DNA of 64,000 nt from Pseudomonas benzenivorans (GCF_900100495.1 NZ_FNCT01000016.1:59472-123471), one strand, 5' to 3'. Counted from the stretch's first letter, positions 16,720 to 25,323 are shown. Translations and numbers: made by a program. Notes: generated by a model not told the origin, from the letters alone.

Positions 16720-17091
16720 ATGCCGCGACTGGAACCCGGAATGGCGCGGATTCGGGTCAAGGACCTGCGCCTGCGCACCTACATCGGCATCAAGGAAGAA
16801 GAAATCAACAACAAGCAGGACGTGCTGATCAACCTGACCATCCTCTATCCGGCGAACGAAGCGGTGCGCGATAACGACATCGACCACGCGCTGAACTACC
16901 GGACCATCACCAAGGCGATCATCCAGCACGTCGAGGGCAACCGCTTCGCCCTGCTCGAGCGTCTGACCCAGGAAATCCTCGACCTGGTGATGGCGCACTC
17001 GGCGGTGCGCTACGCCGAGGTGGAAGTCGACAAGCCGCATGCCCTGCGCTTCGCCGAATCGGTGTCGATCGCCCTCGCCGGCCACCGCTAG
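16720..17091 (+). CDS. folX: Dihydroneopterin triphosphate 2'-epimerase
   Basis: 123 aa, a tunnelling-fold enzyme close to FolB. Motifs: RTYIGIKEEEINNKQDV (the IGIKEEE variant favours FolX over FolB aldolase), LNYRTI, FALLERLTQEI and VDKPHALRFAESV. FolX epimerises 7,8-dihydroneopterin triphosphate to dihydromonapterin triphosphate, linking folE to folM. It starts three bases after the folE stop, with GGACGGAG upstream. Third gene of the pterin operon. Confidence 0.93.
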   Translation: MPRLEPGMARIRVKDLRLRTYIGIKEEEINNKQDVLINLTILYPANEAVRDNDIDHALNYRTITKAIIQHVEGNRFALLERLTQEILDLVMAHSAVRYAEVEVDKPHALRFAESVSIALAGHR

Positions 17092-17103
17092 ACTCACCGT
17101 AGC

Positions 17104-17155
17104 AGGCCGTTTTTAACGCAGGATCGGCAACGCAGGTAGTTTTTCAACGGCCGGC
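17104..17155. repeat. Relic of the CAGGCCGCTGAAAAA repeat element
   Basis: Short internally deleted relative of the element at 21966-22163: one end resembles CAGGCCG and the other reads GTAGTTTTTCAACGGCC, with AACGCAG... between them. It separates the folX and DUF1244 genes. Confidence 0.55.
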
Positions 17156-17256
17156 TAGACCGCCCGGCGCACTCCGGTGCCGGGCCATTGCCGCCAGGTA
17201 AACAGGCTCTTATCATCGGCGGCCATCTTGTCCAGCCAGCCCCTGAGAGCACCGCC

Positions 17257-17550
17257 ATGACCGAACAAGAACGCCTCGAACTCGAAGCTGCCGCCTTCCG
17301 CAGCCTGGTCCAACACCTGCGCAGCCGCCCGGACGTGCAGAACATCGACCTGATGAACCTCGCCGGCTTCTGCCGCAACTGCCTGTCCAAGTGGTACAAG
17401 GCCGCCGCCGACGACCTCGGCCTGGCGGTGACCCCGGATCAGGCCCGCGAGGAAATCTACGGCATGCCGTACAGCGAATGGAAAGCCAAGTATCAGAAGG
17501 AAGCCAGCGCCGAGCAGCAGGCGGACTTCGCCAAAGGGAAGAAGGCATGA
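17257..17550 (+). CDS. DUF1244 (SMc04008-like) protein
   Basis: 97 aa. Carries the DUF1244 core: HLRSRPDVQNIDLMNLAGFCRNCLSKW with an invariant-looking CRNC pair, then GMPYSEWKAKYQ. The family is small, cytoplasmic and uncharacterised; the CxxC could bind metal. It overlaps the next gene (HopJ family) by ATGA and follows the pterin operon, an arrangement I recall as common in Pseudomonas, so these small genes may be co-expressed with folE. Function not known. Confidence 0.9.
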   Translation: MTEQERLELEAAAFRSLVQHLRSRPDVQNIDLMNLAGFCRNCLSKWYKAAADDLGLAVTPDQAREEIYGMPYSEWKAKYQKEASAEQQADFAKGKKA

Positions 17551-17888
17551 GCGCACTGAACGACTTCCGCGCCCGCCTGCACAGCGAACACTTCACCTTT
17601 GCCGAGACCCTGGCCTTCATCGACGCGCACTACGCCTACCAGCCGAGCGCCTTCCGCAACGGCGCGCTGGAAAATGCCGCCGGGCAGAACGAAGGCTCCT
17701 GCAAGACCCTCGGCCTGGCCCTGCTCGAAGGCCTGAGCCTGGAAGAAACCCTGCTGTGCTTCGGCGAGCACTACCGCAGCGTGCTGGCCACCCCGGACGA
17801 CAGCGACCACGGCAACATCCGCAACCTGCTGAACACCGGCTTGGCCGGCGTACGCTTCGGCCAGCTACCGCTCACCCGCAAGGCCTGA
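17547..17888 (+). CDS. HopJ-family protein
   Basis: 113 aa, matching the HopJ family in length and sequence (FAETLAFIDAHYAYQPSAF, NGALENAAGQNEGSCKTLGLALLEGLS, CFGEHYRSVLATPDDSDHGNIRNL). HopJ was first described as a type III effector in P. syringae, but homologues are spread through non-pathogens as single housekeeping-like genes, and nothing here suggests secretion. Coupled to DUF1244 by a four-base overlap. Function unknown; an effector role is not supported by context. Confidence 0.9.
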   Translation: MSALNDFRARLHSEHFTFAETLAFIDAHYAYQPSAFRNGALENAAGQNEGSCKTLGLALLEGLSLEETLLCFGEHYRSVLATPDDSDHGNIRNLLNTGLAGVRFGQLPLTRKA

Positions 17889-17914
17889 GCGAGCAAGGGA
17901 CCCGGAGCGGTTGG

Positions 17915-17937
17915 TAGCCCGGCTTTCATCCGGGCTA
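17915..17937. repeat. Small inverted repeat TAGCCCGG...CCGGGCTA
   Basis: An 8-bp stem with a seven-base loop, between convergent hopJ and trxB genes. Related sequences occur at 25385 and 30591, so it is a dispersed repeat that may also act as a two-way terminator. Confidence 0.6.
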
Positions 17938-17986
17938 GGGTTCCTGCCACGCCCTGGACTCTCATGGGAGCGGTCGGGCGGCGTTC

Positions 17987-18931
17987 CTAGGCGTCGAGGT
18001 AGCGCTCGACATCCAGCGCCGCCATGCAGCCGGCGCCAGCCGAGGTGATCGCCTGGCGGTAGACCTGGTCGGCCACATCGCCGGCGGCGAACACGCCGGG
18101 CACGCTGGTGGCGGTGGCATTGCCGTCGCGCCCGCCGTTGACCACCAGGTAGCCGTCCTTGAGCGCCAGCTGGCCGTCGAACAGCGCGGTGTTGGGCGTG
18201 TGGCCGATGGCGACGAACAGGCCGTCGACCTTCAATTCGGCGCGACTGCCGTCGTGGTGCTTCAGGCGCACGCCGGTCACGCCCATGGCGTCGCCCAGCA
18301 CCTCGTCGACCTCGGCGTTCAGCGCGAGTACGATCTTGCCCTCGGCGACCCGCGCCTGCAGCTTGTCCTGCAGGATCTTCTCGGCGCGGAAGGTCTCGCG
18401 GCGATGCACCAGGGTCACCTTGCTGGCGATATTGGCCAGGTACAGCGCCTCTTCCACCGCGGTGTTGCCGCCGCCGACCACCGCCACCTCGCGGTTGCGG
18501 TAGAAGAAGCCGTCGCAGGTGGCGCAGGCCGAGACGCCCTTGCCCATGAACGCCTCCTCGCTCGGCAAGCCGAGGTAGCGGGCGCTGGCGCCGGTGGCGA
18601 TGATCAGCGCATCGCAGCTGTAGGTGGCGCTGTCGCCGACCAGGGTGAACGGCTTGCCGGCCAGGTCCACGGCGTTGATGTGGTCGTAGACGATCTCGGT
18701 CTCGAAGCGCTCGGCATGCTCCTGCATGCGCTGCATCAGCGCCGGGCCGGTGAGGCCGTGCACATCGCCCGGCCAGTTGTCGACCTCGGTGGTGGTGGTC
18801 AGCTGGCCGCCGGCCTGCAGGCCGGTGATCAGCAGCGGCTTCAGGTTGGCGCGCGCGGCATAGACGGCGGCGCTGTAACCGGCCGGGCCGGAACCGAGGA
18901 TGATCACCCGGGCATGACGTGCAGCAGACAT
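17987..18931 (-). CDS. trxB: Thioredoxin reductase
   Basis: 314 aa, the expected length of the low-molecular-weight type. FAD motif GSGPAGYSAAVYAARANL, redox-active CATC (in SACATCDGFFY), NADPH motif GGGNTAVEEALYL with HRRETFRAEK, and the C-terminal GVFAAGDVADQVYRQAITSAGAG flavin motif. It passes electrons from NADPH via FAD to thioredoxin in the cytoplasm. Stands alone, convergent with the HopJ gene. Confidence 0.96.
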   Translation of the reverse strand: MSAARHARVIILGSGPAGYSAAVYAARANLKPLLITGLQAGGQLTTTTEVDNWPGDVHGLTGPALMQRMQEHAERFETEIVYDHINAVDLAGKPFTLVGDSATYSCDALIIATGASARYLGLPSEEAFMGKGVSACATCDGFFYRNREVAVVGGGNTAVEEALYLANIASKVTLVHRRETFRAEKILQDKLQARVAEGKIVLALNAEVDEVLGDAMGVTGVRLKHHDGSRAELKVDGLFVAIGHTPNTALFDGQLALKDGYLVVNGGRDGNATATSVPGVFAAGDVADQVYRQAITSAGAGCMAALDVERYLDA

Positions 18932-19177
18932 AACGGACTCCTACCGGCGCCTTGCCGGTGCGAATAAAAGAGGGACTTCCCAGCGCTCGGGGACGGCGCA
19001 CCAACAGCGGAAGCCCCGAAAAGGAACCACCAAGAACGTGCCGCGCAGGCTACCCAGGTCAAGACGATTAAGGAAATGCCGTTTGCCAATCCAGCGCATA
19101 GGGAATGCCTATGAAGGCTGGACGCCCTGCCCCCCTGGCTATACTCCCAGGGTCATCCTCTCCCGCAACCGACCGGC

Positions 19178-21160
19178 ATGACTCTGCGCAATCGCCTGCT
19201 CTGGCTCTTCGCTCCGCTTCTGCTGCTGACGCTGCTGATCGTCTACGGCCTGTCGGAACGCATCCTGCTGCAGCGCTTCGACGGTGAAGACCGCAGCCGC
19301 CTGCTGATCCAGGCCGAGCACCTGCACAGCCTGATCAGCCATGCTCTGCAGCGCAACATGGCCCTGTCGCGCAGTTACGCCTGGTGGGACTACAGCTACC
19401 AGTACCTGCTCGACGGCAACCCGGCGGACTTCGCCCAGCGCAACCTCGACCCCAGTCGCCTGGCCAGCCTCGATTTCGACTTCATGGTGTTCCTCGACCC
19501 GCAGGGCCGGGTCGCGGCCGAACAATGGGTGCCGCCGGACCCACTGGACATGTTGCCGATTGGCCAGCAACGGCCGCGCGAGCTGGACAGCCTGCGCACC
19601 GATATCCTCGCCCGCAGCCGCCAGCTCGGCAGCCTGGAACATGCCGGCGACGCCAGCCACGGGCTGGGCCAACTGCTGCTGGTGCAGGGCATTCCCCTGC
19701 TGCTGGTCAGCCACGCGGTGAGCAACAGCCAGGGCAGCGCCGATCCGCTCGGCACCCTGCTGGCCGGCCATTTCCTCGATGACCAGCGCCTGGCGAGCCT
19801 GCAGAGCCAACTCGACGCCAGCCTGCGGCTGCTGCCGGCCGGCGCCGCGCAAGACAGTTGGCGCCGCCTCGACGGCACGCTCGCGGCCGCCGGCCTGCAG
19901 ATCCAGATCAGCCCACGCCGCTGGCTCGACGAGGAGCGCCAGCAAGTCGAGCTGCTGCTGAGCAACGCCCTCGGCGAGCCGGAACTGCGCCTGCAAATCA
20001 CCAAGGAACGCACGCTCTACCAGCAAGGCCGGCAGGCCATCCGCTTCTTTCTCGGCGCCGCCCTGCTGGTCGCCCTGTGCGCCATGCTGGTGGTCTACCT
20101 GGGCCTGGAGTTCTGGGTGTTGCAGCGCATCGAGCGGCTGCAGCGAGAGGTCGCGGCCATCGGTCACGACGCCCACCTGCCACGCCTGAGCGACCTCGGC
20201 GCCGACGAACTGGGACGCTTGAGCGGCGCCTTGAACCATATGCTCGAGCGCCTGGAGCAGAGCGAGGCGCGCGACCGGGCGATCCTCGACTCGATCCAGG
20301 ACGGCTATTTCGAGATCGACGCCGGCGGCAAGATCCTCACGGTCAACCGCGCCCTGGAGCGCCTGCTCGACTACCCCGCTGGACACCTGATCGGCCGCCC
20401 CTTCGAGGACGTGCTGAGCGCCGAGGAGGTCGGCCGCGCCCGCAAGCTGTTCGCCCAGGCCCGCCATGGGCAGGACAACGGCACCACCGCCTTCGCCGCA
20501 CCCTTCAAGCGCAGCGATGGCAGCCTGGCGCACTTCGAGACGCGCGTCTCGCTGCTGAAAGACGCCCAGGACCAGTTTGCTGGCTACCGCGGCATCCTGC
20601 GCGACATCAGCGACCAGGTGGCCTATCAGAACCAGTTGCTCGACCTGGCCTACCGCGATTCCTTGACCGGCCTGAACAACCGCAAGGCCTTCGCCGAACA
20701 ACTGACCAGCAGCCTGCACAGGGCACAGCGCCAAGGCACCGCGCTGGCCCTGCTGTACCTGGACCTGGACCGCTTCAAGGAGGTCAACGACCGCTTCGGC
20801 CACGACATTGGCGACACCCTGCTGATCGCGATCGCCGAACGCCTGCGCAACACCCTGCGCCAACCGGATCGGCTGTATCGCCTGGGCGGCGACGAGTTCA
20901 CCCTGCTGATGCCCAACGCCAGCCTCGAGGCCGCGCAGAAGCTCGCCGAGCGCCTGCTCGCCGCGCTGGCCAGCCCCTTCGAGCTGCACGGCGTCGGCAT
21001 CGATTTCGTCACCCCGAGCATCGGCATCGCCCTCTATCCCGAACATGCGCGCGAGGCCGAGACGCTGATCAAGGCCGCCGACAGCGCCATGTACCAGGCC
21101 AAGCAGCAGCGCAACCGTGCCTGCCTGTACAGCGCCGCCGAACACCTGCGCCAGCACTGA
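19178..21160 (+). CDS. Membrane diguanylate cyclase with CHASE4-type sensor, HAMP and PAS
   Basis: 660 aa. N-terminal helix (LLWLFAPLLLLTLLIVYGL), a ~250-residue periplasmic CHASE4-like domain (AWWDYSYQYL, LDFDFMVFLDPQGRV), second helix (AIRFFLGAALLVALCAMLVVYL), HAMP, PAS (~360-475), and a GGDEF domain with an intact GGDEF motif at about residues 570-574. There is no EAL domain, so the expected activity is synthesis of c-di-GMP from GTP in response to a periplasmic signal. The RxxD inhibitory site would lie five residues before GGDEF; the residues there (RQPDRLYRLGGDEF) include RQPD, so product inhibition is possible. Monocistronic. Confidence 0.93.
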   Translation: MTLRNRLLWLFAPLLLLTLLIVYGLSERILLQRFDGEDRSRLLIQAEHLHSLISHALQRNMALSRSYAWWDYSYQYLLDGNPADFAQRNLDPSRLASLDFDFMVFLDPQGRVAAEQWVPPDPLDMLPIGQQRPRELDSLRTDILARSRQLGSLEHAGDASHGLGQLLLVQGIPLLLVSHAVSNSQGSADPLGTLLAGHFLDDQRLASLQSQLDASLRLLPAGAAQDSWRRLDGTLAAAGLQIQISPRRWLDEERQQVELLLSNALGEPELRLQITKERTLYQQGRQAIRFFLGAALLVALCAMLVVYLGLEFWVLQRIERLQREVAAIGHDAHLPRLSDLGADELGRLSGALNHMLERLEQSEARDRAILDSIQDGYFEIDAGGKILTVNRALERLLDYPAGHLIGRPFEDVLSAEEVGRARKLFAQARHGQDNGTTAFAAPFKRSDGSLAHFETRVSLLKDAQDQFAGYRGILRDISDQVAYQNQLLDLAYRDSLTGLNNRKAFAEQLTSSLHRAQRQGTALALLYLDLDRFKEVNDRFGHDIGDTLLIAIAERLRNTLRQPDRLYRLGGDEFTLLMPNASLEAAQKLAERLLAALASPFELHGVGIDFVTPSIGIALYPEHAREAETLIKAADSAMYQAKQQRNRACLYSAAEHLRQH

Positions 21161-21236
21161 AAGCCCGCGCCGCGGACTTTCCCCTGCCGGGCAAAGCCGG
21201 TAAGGTCGGCGCGACCTTTACCCTGCGGAGAACCCC

Positions 21237-21965
21237 ATGCCTGCTCCCGTGCTGTCCGGCCCGCAATACCTCAGCGAGGGCCTGAAACTGGTGCTGCGCC
21301 CCGGTTTGCGGCTGTTCGTGCTGTTGCCCCTGACGATCAACCTGATCCTCTTCGTCGCCCTGATCGGTTTCGCCGTGCAGCAATTCGGCGGCTGGGTCGA
21401 CGCCTTCATGCCGAGCCTGCCGAACTGGCTGAGCTTTCTCGAATACATCCTCTGGCCGCTGTTCGTGGTGCTGGTGCTGCTGATGGTGTTCTTCAGCTTC
21501 ACCATGCTGGCCAACGTCATCGCCGCGCCGTTCAACGGCTTCCTCGCCGAGAAGGTCGAGGTGGTGGTGCGCGGCGAAGACAGCTTCCCGCCCTTCAGCT
21601 GGGCCGAACTGCTGGCCATGGTGCCGCGCACCCTCGGCCGCGAGGCGCGCAAGCTGGCCTATTTCCTGCCGCGGGCCATCGGCCTGCTGATCCTCACCTT
21701 CATCCCGGTGCTCAACCTGGTCGCCGCGCCACTGTGGCTGCTGTTCGGCGTGTGGATGATGGCCATCCAGTACATCGACTACCCGGCGGACAACAACAAG
21801 ATGAGCTGGCAGGACATGCTCGCCTGGCTGCGCGAGAAGCGCTGGCAGAGCCTGGGTTTCGGCGGCATCACCTACGCGGTGTTGCTGATTCCGGGGCTGA
21901 ACATCCTGATGATGCCGGCGGCGGTGGCCGGCGCCACCGTGTTCTGGGTGCGCGAGCGCGGCTAA
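21237..21965 (+). CDS. cysZ: Sulfate transporter CysZ
   Basis: 242 aa with about four to five hydrophobic segments and the CysZ family signatures GPQYLSEGLKLVLRPGLRLFV, FNGFLAEKVE and QYIDYPADNNKMSW. CysZ mediates sulfate entry for cysteine synthesis. It stands alone here, not near other cys genes. Start ATG 21237 has GCGGAGAACCCC upstream. Confidence 0.92.
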   Translation: MPAPVLSGPQYLSEGLKLVLRPGLRLFVLLPLTINLILFVALIGFAVQQFGGWVDAFMPSLPNWLSFLEYILWPLFVVLVLLMVFFSFTMLANVIAAPFNGFLAEKVEVVVRGEDSFPPFSWAELLAMVPRTLGREARKLAYFLPRAIGLLILTFIPVLNLVAAPLWLLFGVWMMAIQYIDYPADNNKMSWQDMLAWLREKRWQSLGFGGITYAVLLIPGLNILMMPAAVAGATVFWVRERG

Positions 21966-22163
21966 CAGGCCGCTGAAAAACTACTGCGCTAGGCTATGCT
22001 GCGTTGCCACGCAGCGAAGCGGAGTAACAGCCAAAGGCTGGCCCGCAGGGCGAGCGAAGCGAGTCAATCAGGCTCGGGCTGCTCATGTACAACTCGTACA
22101 CTCCGCGCCCTCACCTGATTTCGCCTTGCCTAACCGTCGCTCGCTACGTTTTTCAGCGGCCTG
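21966..22163. mobile_element. 198-bp MITE-like element with perfect 15-bp terminal inverted repeats
   Basis: Begins CAGGCCGCTGAAAAA at 21966 and ends with the exact reverse complement at 22149-22163. The interior has no gene and includes a GCTCATGTACAACTCGTACA near-palindrome. Two relatives lie at 17104-17155 and 26095-26218. The length, lack of coding and perfect ends are those of a non-autonomous element. It begins directly after the cysZ stop codon. Confidence 0.75.
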
Positions 22164-22231
22164 CATTGGCCGTCACGAAAGCGCAACGCTAACGTCACAT
22201 CCGCTACATGGCGGCAGTCGAGACTGCCGTC

Positions 22232-23410
22232 ATGAACCCATCGCCCCTGTTTATCGCGCTGATCAGCGAGACCTTCCCGCCGGAAATCAACGGCGTGGCC
22301 AACACCCTCGGCCGCCTGGTCGACGGCCTGCGCGCGCGCGGCCATCGCCTACAACTGGTGCGCCCGCGGCAAAGCGCCGACCACGGCCGCAAGAGCGACG
22401 AGCAGCTGCTGCTGACCCGCGGCTGGCCGCTGCCTGGCTACCCGGGTTTGCAGTGGGGCCAGTCGGCCCTGCACAAGTTGCTGCGCCATTGGCAGCGGCA
22501 GCCACCTGATGTGCTGTATATCGCCACCGAGGGCCCGCTCGGGCTGTCCGCCCTGCGCGCCGCGCGGCGCTTGCGGATTCCGGTGGTCAGCGGTTTCCAC
22601 ACCAACTTCCAGCAGTACACCGGGCATTACGGCATCGGCCTGCTGACCCGCGCGCTGACCAACTACCTGCGCTGGTTCCACAACCGCTCGCGGCTAACCC
22701 TGGTGCCCAGCGCCAGCCAGCAGATCGAACTGCAACGCCGCGGTTTCGAGCGCCTGGAATTGCTCGGCCGCGGCGTCGACGGCCAGCTGTTCCACCCGGC
22801 CAAACGCTCGGCCGAGCTGCGCCGGGCCTGGGGCCTGGGCGAGGACGGCATCGCCGTGCTGCACGTCGGCCGCCTGGCCGCGGAGAAGAACCTCGGCCTG
22901 CTGGCGCAAAGCTTTCGCGCCCTGCAGGCGGCGCATCCGCAGCGCACGCTGAAGCTGATCCTGGTCGGCGACGGCCCGCAACGGGTCGGCCTCCAGCAGC
23001 AGCTGCCGGATGCCCTGTTCTGCGGCCTGCAACGCGGCGAGGCACTGGCCGCGCACTATGCCTCGGGCGATCTGTTCCTGTTCCCCAGCCTCTCGGAAAC
23101 CTTCGGCAATGTGCTGCTCGAGGCCCTGGCCTCGGGCCTCGGCGTGGTGGCCTTCGACCAGGCCGCGGCGGCGCAGCATATCCGCCACGGGCACAACGGC
23201 GCGCTGGCCGGCGCGACAGATGCGCACGGCTTCATCGAGGCCGCCCGCTGGCTGCTGGAGGAGCCGGAGAGTCTGCGCCGGGTCCGCCTGAATGCCCGCC
23301 AGCATGCGGCGCGGCAGGGTTGGGCGGCGATCGTCGAGCAGTTCGAGCAGCACCTGCGCAGCGCCCTGGCGCCGGCCCTCGAGTTGCCCGCCGGGCGCAC
23401 CCAGCCCTGA
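22232..23410 (+). CDS. Glycosyltransferase family 4 (GT-B fold)
   Basis: 392 aa from the MNPSPLF start (an ATG 24 bases earlier is possible). N-terminal acceptor half begins with ISETFPPEINGVANTLGRLVDGL, as in GT4 mannosyl/glucosyl transferases such as the DGDG/SqdX/PimB group; VSGFHTNFQQYTGHYG and GRGVDGQLFHP follow, then the donor half with HVGRLAAEKN, LVGDGPQR and the catalytic-region FPSLSETFGNVLLEALASG. It transfers sugar from a nucleotide sugar to an acceptor, probably at the membrane face. Acceptor unknown; no glycan cluster surrounds it. Confidence 0.9.
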   Translation: MNPSPLFIALISETFPPEINGVANTLGRLVDGLRARGHRLQLVRPRQSADHGRKSDEQLLLTRGWPLPGYPGLQWGQSALHKLLRHWQRQPPDVLYIATEGPLGLSALRAARRLRIPVVSGFHTNFQQYTGHYGIGLLTRALTNYLRWFHNRSRLTLVPSASQQIELQRRGFERLELLGRGVDGQLFHPAKRSAELRRAWGLGEDGIAVLHVGRLAAEKNLGLLAQSFRALQAAHPQRTLKLILVGDGPQRVGLQQQLPDALFCGLQRGEALAAHYASGDLFLFPSLSETFGNVLLEALASGLGVVAFDQAAAAQHIRHGHNGALAGATDAHGFIEAARWLLEEPESLRRVRLNARQHAARQGWAAIVEQFEQHLRSALAPALELPAGRTQP

Positions 23411-23466
23411 CTCCGTGGGGTGCGCACGGCGCAGCCTGGTTCCAACCCAGTGCCGAACCGCAGGCG

Positions 23467-23492
23467 AAAAAAAGCCCCGATAGGCCGGGGCT
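23467..23492 (-). terminator. Rho-independent terminator of the OYE gene
   Basis: Stem AGCCCCG/CGGGGCT followed on the minus strand by a run of seven T. It lies 44 bp past the old-yellow-enzyme stop codon. Confidence 0.85.
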
Positions 23493-23535
23493 CGAGGAGG
23501 GAAGCGCCGTTGTGCGGCGCCCCGGGAAGTCTGTC

Positions 23536-24645
23536 CTAGACCAGGCTCATCAGCGCCTCGCGGCTGAACGGCAGGATGTCCCCTTCGCGGCCGTCGCGCA
23601 CCTTGAGCGCCCAATCCGGGTCGACCAGCAGCGCGCGGCCGACCGCGACCAGGTCGAATTCCTGCTTGTGCAGGCGCTCCAGCAGGCCTTCGAGCTTGGC
23701 CGGCTGGGCCACCTTGTCGGTGTTGACCATGAACTGCAGGAACTCGCCGTCCAGGCCGACGCTGCCGACGGTGATGGTCGGCTTGCCGGTGAGCTGGCGC
23801 GTCCAGCCGGCCAGGTTGAGTTCGGAACCCTCGAACTCCGGCTCCCAGAAGCGCCGGGTCGAGCAGTGGAAGATGTCCACGCCGGCCTCGGAGAGCGGCT
23901 TGAGGAAGGCCGCCAGGGCTTCCGGGGTCTCCACCAGGCGGGCGCTGTAGTCCTGCTGCTTCCACTGCGAGAAGCGCAGGATGATCGGGAAATCCGGGCC
24001 GACCGCGGCGCGCACCGCCTGGATCAGCTCGATGGCGAAGCGCGAGCGCTGCGCCAGGTCGCCGCCGTACTCGTCGGTGCGCTGGTTGCTGCCGGCCCAG
24101 AAGAACTGGTCGATCAGGTAGCCGTGGGCGCCATGGATCTCCACGCCGTCCATGCCGATGCGCTGGGCGTCCTTGGCGGCCTGGGCGAAGGCAGCGATCA
24201 CTTCGCGGATGTCGTCCTGGCTCATGCCGTGGACCACCACCTTGCCGTCCTTGAGCTTCTCGCTCGGACCATAGCCCGGCACGCTGGCATCCGGCTCGGT
24301 GCCCAGCTTGCGCACATTGCCGACATGCCACAGCTGCGGAACGATCTTGCCACCCTCGGCATGCACCGCCTCGACCACCCTCTGCCAACCGGCCAGGGCG
24401 TCTTCGCCGTAGAAGCGCGGTACGTTGGGATAGCCGTTGGCGGCCTGGTGGCCGACCGTGGTGCCTTCGGTGACGATCAGGCCGACGCCGGCCGCGGCAC
24501 GGCGACGGTAATACTCGACGACCTTGCTGTTGGGTACCCCACCCGGCGAGAAGGAGCGGGTCATCGGCGCCATCACCACGCGGGTCGGCAGCTCCAGGGC
24601 GCCGAGGCGGAAGGGTTGGAACAGGGCTTGTACCGGGGCGTTCAT
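23536..24645 (-). CDS. Old yellow enzyme-family NADH:flavin oxidoreductase
   Basis: 369 aa TIM-barrel flavoenzyme. FMN and substrate motifs: TRVVMAPMTRSF, PQLWHVGN, the active-site HGAHGYLIDQFFW pair of His residues, SNQRTDEYGGDLAQRSRF, and VGRALLVDP. OYE enzymes reduce activated alkenes, quinones or nitro compounds with NAD(P)H. ATG 24645 is preferred over a GTG six bases before because AGGAG precedes it. A TetR regulator lies 57 bp upstream in the same direction and both genes carry the same 14-bp operator-like sequence, resembling NemR-NemA control of electrophile stress. The closest named relative is uncertain, so no symbol is given. Confidence 0.9.
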   Translation of the reverse strand: MNAPVQALFQPFRLGALELPTRVVMAPMTRSFSPGGVPNSKVVEYYRRRAAAGVGLIVTEGTTVGHQAANGYPNVPRFYGEDALAGWQRVVEAVHAEGGKIVPQLWHVGNVRKLGTEPDASVPGYGPSEKLKDGKVVVHGMSQDDIREVIAAFAQAAKDAQRIGMDGVEIHGAHGYLIDQFFWAGSNQRTDEYGGDLAQRSRFAIELIQAVRAAVGPDFPIILRFSQWKQQDYSARLVETPEALAAFLKPLSEAGVDIFHCSTRRFWEPEFEGSELNLAGWTRQLTGKPTITVGSVGLDGEFLQFMVNTDKVAQPAKLEGLLERLHKQEFDLVAVGRALLVDPDWALKVRDGREGDILPFSREALMSLV

Positions 24646-24668
24646 CGTCACTCCTATGGCCGGCCAGG

Positions 24669-24683
24669 CGACCGGTCGTCTCG
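24669..24683. promoter_or_regulatory. Putative TetR operator before the OYE gene
   Basis: Contains the palindrome CGACCGGTCG (24669-24678) within GACCGGTCGTCTCG, which recurs exactly at 25310-25323 before the TetR gene. The sequence core GACC-GGTC recalls the NemR operator half-sites. Confidence 0.65.
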
Positions 24684-24701
24684 TTAACAGGCTTTTAAAA
24701 A

Positions 24702-25295
24702 TCAGGCTCGCAGCAGGCGCTGCAAGCGCTGCAGGAAATCGTCCAGCACGCGGGTATTGCTCGACACCTTGAGGCGCGTCAGCGCGCCCTGCCAGGCGTT
24801 GGCGATAAAGCTCGCCAGGTTGCCGCAGTCCTCGTCCGCCGCCAGTTCGCCGGCGGCCTGGGCCTGCTCCAGGCAGCGCTGGAGGATGTCCGCCGAGCGT
24901 TGCAGGATGGCATCGACCTCGGCGCCCAGGGCCGGCGACAGCTCGGCCATCTCGAAGCTCAGGCTGCCGATGAAGCAGTGGTACTCGAGCTTTTCCTGGC
25001 GGGCGAAGTGCTCCACCAGTTCGGCGTAGTAACCGAGGACGCGCGCACGCGGGCCCAGCGCCGGGTTGTCCAGCGCCTGGGCGTAGCGCTGCAGGCGCGG
25101 TTGGTAGACCTGCTGCAGGGCCTGCAGGGCGAAGTCTTCCTTGCTGGCGAAGTAGTGGTAGAAGGAGCCCTTGGGCACCCCGGCGGCCTGGACGATCTCC
25201 TGCACGCCGGCGCCGTGATAGCCGCGCCGGGTCATCACCTCGGCGCCTTTGGCGAGGATCAGGTCACGCTTGTCGAGTCGGATGCTGGTAGTCAT
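24702..25295 (-). CDS. TetR-family repressor, NemR-like
   Basis: 197 aa from MTTSIRLDKRD. N-terminal helix-turn-helix (GYHGAGVQEIVQAAGVPKGSFYHYFASKEDFA) and a helical ligand domain. The C-terminal region includes CFIGSLSFEMAELSP and a Cys later (LQRCLEQ, EDCGN); NemR senses electrophiles through Cys, so redox-type sensing is possible here. It lies directly upstream of the OYE gene on the same strand. An in-frame ATG at 25307 would overlap the operator-like palindrome and is less likely. Probable function: autoregulation and repression of the reductase. Confidence 0.88.
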   Translation of the reverse strand: MTTSIRLDKRDLILAKGAEVMTRRGYHGAGVQEIVQAAGVPKGSFYHYFASKEDFALQALQQVYQPRLQRYAQALDNPALGPRARVLGYYAELVEHFARQEKLEYHCFIGSLSFEMAELSPALGAEVDAILQRSADILQRCLEQAQAAGELAADEDCGNLASFIANAWQGALTRLKVSSNTRVLDDFLQRLQRLLRA

Positions 25296-25309
25296 GGCGG
25301 CAACCATAT

Positions 25310-25323
25310 GACCGGTCGTCTCG
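25310..25323. promoter_or_regulatory. Putative TetR operator before the TetR gene
   Basis: GACCGGTCGTCTCG, identical to 24670-24683, placed 15 bp before the TetR start codon where binding would repress its own expression. Confidence 0.65.

Noticed and set aside
17547..17888. HopJ-family gene as a secreted type III effector
   Set aside because: No secretion genes, no hrp-like promoter and a housekeeping-type context.
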